A stretch of DNA of 64,000 nt, taken from the NCBI GenBank assembly GCA_014925825.1, contig JACGCK010000043.1, positions 186,001 to 250,000 of the forward strand, read 5' to 3'. The stretch is from Pholiota molesta (taxonomy: Eukaryota; Basidiomycota; Agaricomycetes; Agaricales; Strophariaceae). The position numbers and the translations under genes were made by a program. Positions within the stretch are counted from its first letter, which is position 1. Each line of letters starts with the position of its first letter. The notes under the pieces are model-generated. The model searched no databases, was not told the origin of the DNA, and worked only from the letters and a program-made list of their open reading frames with translations. Below are positions 45,001 through 55,029 of this stretch, piece after piece.

Positions 45001-45539
45001 GTTTCGACTCCTGGATTTATTTTGAGGCCTTTATGAGTTCGGCATGTGAGTAGACGTGAATGAATCAGAACAGCACCGCGGTAGAATTTCTGTCACTGAT
45101 TCAGTGATTGTCAGTTCAACGTTGGTCAAAGACTTACAATTGCACGTGATCAAGGGCTCAGTCGGAACGGTGGGTGCTCGGCGCTCGCTCAGCCAACGCT
45201 CAGCGCTCAGCGCCTAGCAGTAGTAGTCATTAATAATACCACTAGTATAAGTTTTGAAAGGCTCCATTACAGTAAGATGCATTCCGGACAGGTCAATTAA
45301 GCTCGTAATTAATTACATCGTATCAGATACTAAATAGATGATCCTTGGATGATCCAATGAGGTAGTACGCAACATAGAAGCCTTGCGCATCATCTTGCTT
45401 CAGATCATAACGGCGCATGGATACGCATCCAATGGTGCATCCACCGCTATATAAATATGGGTTTTCAACGCCTCTGGCTCCGATTCACTAATTCTATGTC
45501 TGTTCCAGATTCAATATCACTGATGAGGCTGAGGAAGCA
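45001..45539. other. Intergenic with AGCGC-rich short repeats
   Basis: Around 45176-45220 words such as GCTCGGCGCTCGCTC and ACGCTCAGCGCTCAGCGCC form a short simple repeat. The remainder is unremarkable and includes the split gene's promoter. Confidence 0.4.
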
Positions 45540-48063
45540 TCAACGAGGTATTGAATCCACATACGCTTGAAGAAGATGATCCTCTGCACCAAAGGTGCGA
45601 AGATTAGTCCGTACATTGCGATCGCAATAGCGACAATGCTCCCATAATTTCTGCCTGCTTGACCGCAGCTTCTTATCTTCAAATTTTTTAGCTCGTGCAA
45701 GATCGTCCTCTGCAGTAACCAAACTCCAACCCTGGGTGGAAATGTCGTTGGGGTGCTCCGAAATATCATGAAGGATCTAGTAAAGTTGAAACTCCTGTTT
45801 AGCTATTTCGGAGACGCAATGTGGGGATGCCACCGACTCACAGCCATGTTCCAACTCATGATATGCCGCGAGCACCCCACTCCTGCTCTGCCTGCCGAGG
45901 GGACACAGCGCATGCACTCAATCGAACATCGCGCTCCTTCAAAGCCGCAGCCGTAAACGCCTTGGGATCCTCCCGCAAACTTGGACTATGGCTGTAGCAG
46001 ACCTGGTAGCGTCATCGTCGATGGAAATAAATCGACGCATCTCGTTCCACGTTGGACCGTACCACGACGACATTCTGTTCCATACGCGTTGAGCAGTCAC
46101 GATCGGGACGCCGTAAGACTCGACCGGGGGTTCTTCGTCAATTAAAGCGTCCGGATGTGTGGGTTTCCTTTTCCTTAAGCACTCATGCATCAAGATCCGC
46201 GGATACGAAATAGGATCAATCTCGATACACCGATGGCACTTGAAAAAGGTAGTGGCAAGTTCCAGAGGCGTTCTGTCGAAATCTTTCCCGTCGACGTGCG
46301 TTATGCGCTTTTCGTCTCCTAATAGAAGACCAACTAGGAATCTATCAAATTCGGCTCTGCAAGTCGTCAATAGTGCAGGTATATGATCTGCTAATTCGGA
46401 AAGTCTCTCCTTTACCAACGCCCTGTCTTCGTTTATGCGGTATCTCGCACGACGCTCGCAAAGGGTTCCAATTTGTAATGGAAGATAAAGGCGCATGAAT
46501 CCATGGTCTGGTTGGCTTTCCAAGAACTCTTCATTAATCGGAGAGATGTGACAGTCGCTCCGTGAAAGTGTTCTTCATTCTTTTCTTTTTCTCATCCTGT
46601 AGATACAATTCTAACGGAGATATGATTTGGCTTTGATTTTGTTCCATTCTACAAAAGACGTGTTTAAGTTGAGGAATGAACGGAGCAGGAGTGAAGCAAA
46701 ACCACCTTTGTCAGTTAGTGGGGCCGCTTTCTTGACGCCAGGCAAAATTTCGATATCATAACCACAGAGGTTGGTATACCCTGCATGTCGCAGATGGTGT
46801 CAATATAACGCTAGCGAAGGAGTCCTTCGACTAATCATTACCTTCTTCTTCCAGCTTCATTCGAATGCTGAATAATTCAACACGTTGAGCAGCGTAGAAA
46901 TCGAATCCCATAGTAGATGCTTACGATCTACGGCGTTCTTCGAGAATCAATCTCAGTTCTTCCGCCTTCTGCCGGAGTACTGCATTGCACCAGCGGTCAA
47001 GCTGATCTTCTGACTAGAGTATATTTTAGTGAATAGATGGAGCTTCGACATCATACACTTGCATAAAAATTCTCTCGTTTATTGGCCCGTAGCACTGTCA
47101 CATAGTGATCTTGGGCTTCTTCGTTAACACATTCCTGTATTGCACTAGCGTGCCGTCCATATTCCCGCTTGAGGAAATAATACCCAGACTCTACATGATG
47201 GTTAATCACGTTGAATCGTTGCAAAATCCTCATACGCACTTAAGGTATCATTAGATATTTGACTGCACCAGCACAACCTGGATATATCAGGAGATATATT
47301 ACGTTCTGTCACTGCAAACCGTTTACTTATGTAGTAATTCGAAGGAGTGAGCCAGAGCCTGTGAGAAGTGGGCTGGTTAGCACATTAGTTGTTGAGGGAG
47401 TAACGATTAATATACATACTCATTTCGGGCGCATGTATTGCAAAGACGCGTCAGAGCGCTCGAGTGCACGATGGTCGCATCAGGACCAGCGCAAAACTAG
47501 AATGGCGTGTAACATATCGGACATGGTGTCTTTTGAAGCCAGAATGCGAGAAACCACGTACCAAACAATTGCGGCCAAAGACGACACTTGTATAATGCCG
47601 GATATCCACGCAAGGCGGGCATTTTGGGGGTAATTCGCCATACACGGGCATAACGTTCGTATAAGACTGAAAGAAGGGTTAGAATAGAAGAGTGCATTCA
47701 AAAAGGCATATAAAGTACCTTCTTCCATATCGAGGATGTATATTCAGCAGTGAGTATAGATCGCAGCTCCTTCGCTGTGTAAGAAAGATTGAGAAGGTCC
47801 ATGGTTGCAGGTATTCAAATATCTCAAGAAAGACGTCAAGTGGTAGCTCGGTCAAGAACGTCTCCTGTTTCTTCTTGTTTTTTCCCTTGCCACGTTTCGT
47901 GACGGCTTTGGTCTTCGTATTCGCATGGCCGTTTCTGTCTTTTTGGGGGTGGTTTCGTGTCCTTGAGGTGATCGCTGGAAGGCGCTGCAATGTTTCCGAT
48001 TCCAGTCTGTCGTGGTGATTGTGTTTGACGCGCCTTCAAACGTGCAGAAGTGCGAGCAGACAT
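45540..48063 (-). CDS. F-box protein, second type, intron-rich
   Basis: The start at 48063 reads MSARTSARLKARQTQSPRQT, a basic region. After a frame change come QETFLTELPLDVFLEIFEYL, then, after one G is lost in TGGGACC (near 47806), LLNLSYTAKELRSILTAEYT and SSIWKK: a full F-box. Downstream exons give VYGELPPKCPPCVDIRHYTS, a Cys-containing segment typical of this agaricomycete family, then coiled-coil-like exons near 47240-46900 and a C-terminal exon (46523-45939) with LCERRARYRINEDRALVKER. The end near 45540 has EHCRYCDRN, a zinc-finger-like CxxC. Exon borders were not all resolved. The gene is divergent from MCM4 copy A, about 280 bp apart. It is likely an SCF substrate receptor; target unknown. 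Confidence 0.6.
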
Positions 48064-48262
48064 TGCTGAGACTGCGAGAGAACAAAGTCTTGGAGAAAAT
48101 ATCACCCGAAGACTTGGGGCTTAAAGTCAGGATTGGACCTTTTCGAAAGTCGACTTATGGCAAAGCCAAGGACCGTAGACGCTATTACTGGGTGGAAAAG
48201 AGTGACCGTTGCGTCGAGCGCTGCCGTTCTGTTCCAAAAGTCCGGCCCTAAATTCAAAATTG

Positions 48263-48328
48263 ACGCGTCGCGTCGCGTGTCCCACATCCTTCACCTCTTC
48301 CTCGTCGTTCAAGACGCTCACCACGCGT
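48263..48328 (+). promoter_or_regulatory. Two MluI-cell-cycle-box (ACGCGT) sites upstream of MCM4 copy A
   Basis: ACGCGT occurs at 48263-48268, within TGACGCGTCGCGTCGCGTG, and at 48323-48328, 80 and 20 bp before the ATG at 48343. ACGCGT is the binding site of MBF-type (Mbp1/Swi6) factors that drive G1/S genes, including MCM genes, in fungi. Use here is an inference. Confidence 0.55.
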
Positions 48329-48342
48329 TTGAATACCTAGCA

Positions 48343-50340
48343 ATGTCCTCTCCACCCGCACTTGACTTCCCTTCTTCAGAAATGGGCGACGTGGAGATGC
48401 AGGACGCGTCAACAGCGGCGCAATCGATGCCTGGTGTCCCGCTATTTCTCGCAGGAACGCCTCGACCACAGCTGGAACACCGCGTCGACGCAACGAGATC
48501 CCTGCTACAAGCTCACCACTACGTTCTATGACTGCACGACGAGCAATCGGCCTGACCACGCCCAAAAGGACTCCACTTTTCATTGGTACGTTGGTGCGTT
48601 TAAAACTGAAACAACCGACTTGACGCGTCTGTAGCTGGAAGCTCTTCTCCGATGGCTTTTCCTTCCTCAACTCCAACAAGATCTCAACAAAGGCCGCGCA
48701 AATTCCTTCCGATCGTCCTCAAGACTCCGATCCTCTAGATTTCCCATCGTGAGTAATGTAATTTTTCATTATTTCAGGAGCTCATCTTGCAATGAAGGAG
48801 CCCTTTTCGCCAGAACACTCCCAAGAACAGACGCGGTGATATCCATTCCTCCCTCTCTATCACCCCAAGCGCCTCCGCTCGACGCACTGCACCTCGCCCG
48901 TCTATAGGACCCAACAACCTCAACTCAGACGCTAGTAATCTCGGCCTTCCTCAATCATCTACTGCAAATCTCTCTGCTGCACCTGCGCCTTCCGATGAGC
49001 CCGACGAAATTCGTGCGATCTGGGGAACCACAGTCAACTTGGCCGAAACGATGAAGGTGTTCCGTGACTTCTTCAAAGGATTCAAGCCCAAATACCGTGT
49101 CATGTATGATCGCGAACGAGGCCTGCGAACGCGTGCATTCTCGTCTCCGGATGAGGCTGAGGTCGTCCTCTACGAAACCTACTTCCGGCGAATGCGCCAG
49201 ACAGGCGAGACCAACCTCAATCTCGACGTCACTAACCTCCTTGCATACCCTCCTTCCAAAAAGTTACACACCCAGCTTGTAAATATCCCCAGGAAGTTAT
49301 ACCCGCCATGGATCAGGTGCTGAAGGATTTGATGCTGGAAGTCGCTGATGCGGACCAACAGGCCGGGGTGGATGGCATGCAAGGCGATGAAGGTGACGAA
49401 GAAATTGCTGATATCATGGGACGGGTGTACAAAGTCAGGCCGTTTGGTCTGCTTTCCGCGAACATGCGAACTTTGAACCCAAGCGGTGAGTCGCTAAGCT
49501 GTTGTCGTGTGGTCAACTCATAGTTATTTCACCCAGATACGGACAAGCTCGTCTGCATCAAAGGTCTTGTCATCCGCGCAACACCAGTGATCCCGGACAT
49601 GAAAGTCGCGTTCTTCCGCTGCCTGACCTGCTCCCACACCGTTCAGGTTGAGATCGACCGTGGCAAGATCGAAGAACCCGCGCGGTGCCCCCGCGACGTA
49701 TGTGCTTCCATCGGCACAATGTCCCTCGTCCACAACCGTTGTGAATTCGCGGATCGCCAAGTCATTCGCCTCCAAGAAACACCCGACGCCGTTCCCGATG
49801 GCCAAACTCCTCATACGGTCTCTCTCAGCGTGTACGACGAGCTCGTGGACGTGTCCAAGCCTGGTGACCGTATAGTAGTCACTGGCATCTACCGCAGCGT
49901 CCCCGTGCGGGTCAACCCCCGCCAGCGCACGCTCAAGAGCTTGTTCAAAACATATCTAGACGTTGTACATGTCACACTTGGTACAAGCGGCACCTTGGGC
50001 CTCGACAAGAGCACGCGCCCTGCGGGAGGCGATCGCCTTCCAGGCGTCGGCGGCCTTGGAGACGGCGGAGATGAGGATGAGGAACGAGAGGGCAGGCAGA
50101 GCTGCAAGGCGGAGCTCGAGCAGGAGCGGGCAAGGAGCCGGATGTGTGGTATGTGCTCGCGCTGCTCGACGAGACGGGCATCTGTGTCGTGCCGGGCAGC
50201 GGGTTCGGGGAGAAGGAGGGCAAATGGCATTATGGGCTGGCGTGCTTGTGCCCCGGGGTTGAGCGGGGTCGGCGCGGCGCGGCGGGTTGAGTCACGGGAC
50301 GGGGGCGGGATTGATGGCGGGAATTACTATACGGCGTGAA
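48343..50340 (+). pseudogene. MCM4: MCM4 N-terminal fragment fused to an alanine-aminotransferase end, copy A
   Basis: Starts MSSPPALDFPSSEMGDVEMQ. Introns follow near 48584-48632 and 48752-48778, and an intron at about 49485-49534 joins RTLNPSG to TDKLVCIKGLVIRATPVIPD. The MCM N-terminal domain is clear: VNLAETMKVFRDFFKGFKPK, then the zinc finger FRCLTCSHTVQ with CPRDVC, and YDELVDVSKPGDRIVVTGIY. It stops being MCM4 after RKAELE-type sequence near 50125; the AAA+ ATPase module with Walker A and B is absent. Directly after, in another frame (50132-50263), the DNA reads KEPDVWYVLALLDETGICVV, then PGSGFGEKEGKWHY, the C-terminal end of an alanine aminotransferase. Frame losses relative to copy B occur at about 48462, 48688 and 49282 (AAAA to AAA). 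It cannot be a functional helicase subunit. Confidence 0.85.
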
Positions 50341-50460
50341 AACGCAAAAAGTGGTAAGTAACTGTCCTTTTTTTGCGTGTTGGGAGATCGTAGGAGCAGA
50401 GGTTAGCCCACCCCGAAGGGCAGGCTAACGTAGATAGTCTAAAATGTAATAGTCAGTCCA
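50341..50460. other. 3' flank of the chimeric fragment
   Basis: Contains CCCACCCCGAAGGGCAGGCT, an imperfect palindrome, conserved in copy B at about 59898. No gene. Confidence 0.4.
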
Positions 50461-50923
50461 TAGTGAATAAACGGGTTTACGCACCAAGACGCGCTGGCGC
50501 AGAGAGTAATATTTGCGCGGCAAGTTCGCGGCGGCTGGAATTTCAACTATAAGTCTTCACTAGATAGTGAATAAATAGCTTTACGCACCAAATAATGCGA
50601 CAGATGTGATGCGCGTGAATAAACCGGCTTGCGCCCCAAGTTGGAAAGCAGATGCTCGCGCGGAAAGTTCAGTTGCAGCGGCTGGAGGCTAAGTCATCAA
50701 TAAATTGCAAATAAACAGGTTTATGCACCGAGTCCTTGGATTGAACGTACCACGGAAAGCTCAATACTCGGGGAAAAACTGGCGCTACACACCAAGTCAT
50801 GATAGGTCGGATTCCGTCGGAATCAGGCGGAGTGATCTTCACGCGGCAAATTCGAAGCTTTATTCAAAAGATCGCAGCGGCTGGAGGCCGTAGATAGTGA
50901 ATAAACTCATTTTATGCACAGAG
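50461..50923. repeat. Array of spaced ~26-bp repeats, copy A
   Basis: Consensus GTGAATAAA, four variable bases, then TTTACGCACCAAG. Copies are at 50461-50488, 50565-50591, 50615-50640, 50707-50732, a weaker one at about 50773-50794, and 50895-50923. Several are followed by GCGGCTGGA. Spacing varies from 50 to 125 bp. The copy at 50707 is missing from copy B. A GATTCCGTCGGAATC palindrome lies at 50810-50824. Confidence 0.75.
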
Positions 50924-51119
50924 TGGGTAAGAAAGCAGTGATGTGACGGATTGATATTTACCCAAAATGCTCAAATGCAGTTGCTAGCTTCGAGAAACCT
51001 CTTTTTCTAAATGAACAGAGTTTCTCTCTGCATATAGGACAATCTGTGTTCGAAAAAATACTCCACCTTTACAAAAAACCTGAAAATTACTTGAGCACAT
51101 AGATAAAATTACAGGGTGC

Positions 51120-52265
51120 ATAACTTACCTCAAGCTCTGACCACCATTGATTTCCGAGCAAAGAAAGCCCTAATTTTGACAAAGAAAAAAAGGCTATAAG
51201 CATATCATAGAAGTCAAATAAGCAGAACATACTTACCTGTGTAGTCCATGGACATGTGAGCGCGACAATCTAAAATCATCAGGAAGCATTCGAATCTTTA
51301 ATCATATACCTTGACACAACCTTGACATTGATTCCAAACAGTCAATGCCACGTAGTCCATGGACATGTGGAAGGTCATGTTATGGGCGCTATATCAGAGA
51401 TCAGAGTCAAATGCTGTTCACATAGCTAGAGTTTGTTCAGCAGATGTCCAAAAATAGTGTTTGACAAAAAAGAGAGTATTATTCCACTCACCACGCGATG
51501 CAGTCCGCCGGAAGTCGAAATATAGTGTCGGAACATCTGGAGATAGAATCAATACTGTATCGGATAAGGAAAATAACATATCTTCACGCAGATCATTGCG
51601 TTGCAGTTTGCCCAAGTTCGCCGGAAGTTTATATATGGTGTCGGCATGATATCTGGAAACAGAATCAGTATGGCATTAGGTATGGAAGATAATGTACTTC
51701 TGTTTGATTGTCGTTGTCTCGGACCGGCATGCGGCGAGGGCGAGTACATAGAATGAATGACCAAGTTCAGTGGGAGGAGAGGATGCGGCGGAAATGTGCG
51801 TAGGATCCGCTGCATTCGTAGCTGTCGTCGAGGTGTGTATACCCATTTTTGAGGCTGTAGAATCCGAATCTGAAGCTTGTTTGAGAATTGGCCGGCTCGT
51901 TCGCGCGCTAGAGGCATTGGATGTTGACCTGATGTCAAACTGGCTGTGGGAAGCTGCCAAAGCAGTTCTAATCGACCTGGACCCTTTTGGATGGGTTTTC
52001 TCGATGCCCTGGTCGTATCAATACCTTCCGCATCGCTTTCGCCATCCGATTCATCCTCTAAGGTAGAAGGATAAATTAATCTCACCTCATCCTCCCGATT
52101 CGCTTCCTCCGCAATTTCTCCGTCGTTCTGAGGGTTCGAGGGTTCTATAACGGCCCTAGACTGCCCACTGGGCAACCCTTCGTCGAAATAACTCAAGAAC
52201 ATGACCAGAGATTGAATATATAGCGACAAAATTAGGTTTGTGTCGGATAATAATGAAGATAACAT
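51120..52265 (-). other. Possible spliced minus-strand transcription unit, copy A
   Basis: On the minus strand several GTAAGT/GTATGT donor-like sites follow short open pieces (near 51130, 51230 and 52265), and a longer open stretch at 52265-51676 reads YFDEGLPSGQSRAVIEPSNP, IAEEANREDEVRLIYPSTLE and MAASHSQFDIRSTSNASSAR in two frames. Copy B keeps the same open stretches. I recognise no family. Low-complexity Ser/Thr and acidic residues leave open that this is not coding. Confidence 0.3.
51241..51369. repeat. Duplicated 18-bp motif with GTCCATGGAC palindrome, copy A
   Basis: GTAGTCCATGGACATGTG occurs at 51241-51258 and 51352-51369, 111 bp apart. The same pair is at 60755-60772 and 60855-60872 in copy B. 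The core GTCCATGGAC is a perfect 10-bp palindrome. Confidence 0.75.
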
Positions 52266-54510
52266 ACCTTTCTTGGACCAAAGATCACGAAAGACGATAC
52301 AACTTCAAGATGTCGGTAACATTGAATATACATTAGCATAGCTCACATATACAGGAACAATTAAAGACATACCAATAGCATTGTTCGATATGAAAGAAGA
52401 TCTGACTGGACACCAGCATAAGGACGGCAGGGAGGGAAAGGCATGTTCGGAAGCACGTTCACAATTGCTATGTTTTAATATCATCTGCTGGCAGGGCTGA
52501 CGTGCACAATTCCTTCCTGTCCTTGCAGGATCTAGACATGTGAGCGGCGCTAAAGTTTCGACCTTGCCAGCAAGCTGCCAGCAAGTATGGCTTGCCAGAA
52601 TATGACAACCATGCCTCAGGGTAGATTAGGATTAGAACCATTGTCTCCTGAATCTTAGTCCCGGGAGTATCATCTCGCAATGCTTCCCTTCGCGTCCGTA
52701 ATTTGACGTGAACTTGGAAGTCCGTCTCCAGAGAGGTAATTTTAATTATCTAAACGGGCATTACCCACCGCTTGCTAGACTTTCTTTCATTCACAATGCG
52801 AAAAATCTAGCACAGTTTTCCTCTTATAGTACAAACACTCCGCTATCAAATACCTGTTCAATGGTGATAGAATTAATTGGACAGAGTTTAGTACAATATT
52901 AGAAACAGATGTCAGAAACTATCCATAGTTCCGGCTGCAACACCATTCACACAAAATTGAGTCCGAGATTTGGGAAAATATAGATTCCGTTCGTTTTCTT
53001 CTATTTCGTGATGCAGAATGGCCTAGAATGACCGTCGCGGAAGCTAGATCAAGGTACACCTACCTTCGATCCGCCGTCTCCACCGCACTGTACCGCCCCT
53101 TGTTTCCATCTCTTTATGTGAAGACAGCTGTTAATCCAAGGTCGTACCACACTTAATCTCTCACTGCAGGTTTCTTGTTTTAGAGCCGCACATCAATTGC
53201 GATCAAGAATTGACTGTCCGGGGCGGTATTATGATTTAGCGCCCATATTTCGGTGTAAAGCGCACTTCGGAAGCTTCGCCAGCAATGTTAACCTCCAGAA
53301 ATTAAGATATATTGTTTCTAATCGTTCTGCGGCGATATTAAGCCCCTCAACACTTCATTTATATGTATTAAATTTGTGTGGATGCGTACGGAAATGCTTT
53401 AGCGCCCGGGATAACTCCCAACAATGACAATTGTAATTAGACATTGCTTTGAGCTGTTTAAAGTAGATTTACTCAATAAACTACGGCCAATGCCTACGAG
53501 AGATATATCAGATCGCAATAACAAGAGATTCTTCAATAGATTTTGTGGGGTCTGTATGATCTGCATGCGGCGGTCCCGGGTAAACTCGAGATCAGACATT
53601 GGTGCTACATACATGCCGCGCAATCTGTAATTAAAGACCGAGGTATATAGTACTTATTATTGAATTATAGATTCGAACTACAGTGGCATAAAGTTAGAAA
53701 TGAAATGCCTAAATGTGATTAGGTCAGAATGTGGGATATCTGCACGGAACGTCTTCGAGCCCTAACCAATAGAATAGCGCAAAGCGCCCAAATCAGAGGA
53801 GCATTTAATTGGGGATATAGAAATCTGCACATCGTTTCCCGAGCTGACTATGGCGTCAGAAAGATGAAGCGCGAACGCGGATATCAATCAATACCACGGT
53901 ATGTCTGCCTCCTCACCCAATATGCCATTTCAAAAGCGACAAATGAGCCCTTCTTTTCGCCGGTTATTAGGACCCTGAACGCCGCGGCTAGTCTACGTGG
54001 CAGCGAAAATAGTGCGCGCAGTGCGCATGCATCACCAAATGGGCGGAGGATTGCGTGCCGCTTCCCACAGAGTCCCCGACATGAATTGCACATTTCTATT
54101 GCAATTCTTAATTATATTGTACAGTGTTTTGGAGTACGTTAGAAGACATTATTGACTACTTATTTCTAAAATCTCAGAGGCGGACGAGTAAATGTCGACC
54201 GCAGGCACTCCATGCCACCCGACGGCACCCTGGCTGGCCCCCGTCTCGCCAGCACATTCGAAGAAGCAGCGCAACCGCGGGGACCTAGAAAGAACACGTA
54301 CGTTACGTCCCATTACGGATGCATTAAGCTGACGTTTCAGCCTAAGGTCCTGCTAATTTCTGCGCTTGCAGTGGATGAATCGGAGCAGGGAGATGTGCAA
54401 TGCACGGAAGGCGCTAGAAACACTGTTTCCGCATTTCTTAGGTATTTTACTCAGGGAAATACAGCCGTAGGCTCGGACAGACCTTCGGTAGGGTCGACTC
54501 TGGTGAGATG
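52266..54510. other. Non-genic remainder of duplication copy A
   Basis: No supportable gene. Sequence at 52490-52730 and 54190-54510 is particularly well kept between copies A and B. A C/T-rich TTTCTGCGCTTGCAG, resembling a splice acceptor, lies near 54357-54372 on the plus strand, followed by an open stretch in copy A that begins VDESEQGDVQCTEGARNTVS. Confidence 0.35.
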
Positions 54511-54843
54511 TTCGCTCTGAGCGTGTGCGGTGGGGATTGCACTGAGGATGTGTTTGCGAGAGCTTGAAGTTATTGCAAATGTAGACGGCTTGGAATACTG
54601 CAATAAAACAGCAAAAACTTATTTATTGAGTCTCTACATACAGTGGATACACAGATGGTAGATACAGGAGCATAATATACAGGCTGCGAGGTTGATATCG
54701 CGAGTGGGAGAAGGGGACGCGGAGGGATGGCGCGAATGGGACATGCTCGCTTGAGTTGACAATCCCGGGCGTCAGACCCTGCACTCGCATCCGTTTCTAT
54801 CTAAACCCATTTATTGAGTGCCGCTACGTACAAGGTGTAGATG

Positions 54844-54964
54844 TATATAAGGAGTACCTAGCTAATCCTCTATCCTCATTCCCCACCTCCTCAGCTCTCC
54901 TACGCTCTCCTCTACATCTCTCATCGCCTTCGCCGTCGCCATGGACAGCCCGCTTCCTTCCCAA
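54844..54964 (+). promoter_or_regulatory. Orphan promoter and first exon
   Basis: TATATAA at 54844-54850 is followed by a pyrimidine-rich leader, an ATG at 54941 in good context (CCGTCGCCATGG), eight codons reading MDSPLPSQ, and a GTAAGT donor at 54965. This is the layout of a real fungal gene 5' end, but no continuing exon is recognisable downstream in the GC-rich block. It looks like a gene start cut off from its body. Confidence 0.5.
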
Positions 54965-55029
54965 GTAAGTGCGCACCTTCCCATTCCCGTTCGCTTCCTC
55001 GCTCGACATGGCCTCTGACATTCCCTTTT

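Larger units (their letters stand above)
48060..54510. repeat. Segmental duplication, copy A
   Basis: The sequence from about 48060 to at least 54510 recurs in direct orientation from about 57590 to the window end at 64000, an offset of 9.49-9.53 kb. Identity by eye is about 97-99% over the MCM4 part and roughly 90% in the non-genic part, with many small indels. The left border lies at the 5' end of the F-box gene, in the F-box/MCM4 divergent promoter. The right border of copy A is not certain because copy B runs out of the window. Confidence 0.9.

Noticed and set aside
49524..50230. Long open frames on the minus strand opposite the MCM4 zinc-finger exon (and 59061-59786)
   Set aside because: They are the reverse of a GC-rich coding exon; the plus strand carries clear MCM motifs and the minus-strand products have no recognisable domain.
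50461..50923. CRISPR array
   Set aside because: Repeats are imperfect, spacers vary from 25 to 100 bp, and the genome is eukaryotic; there are no Cas genes.
48060..54510. MCM4/aminotransferase join as an assembly chimera
   Set aside because: It occurs in both copies with independent indels on either side of the junction, which a single misassembly would not produce; still to be confirmed by reads.
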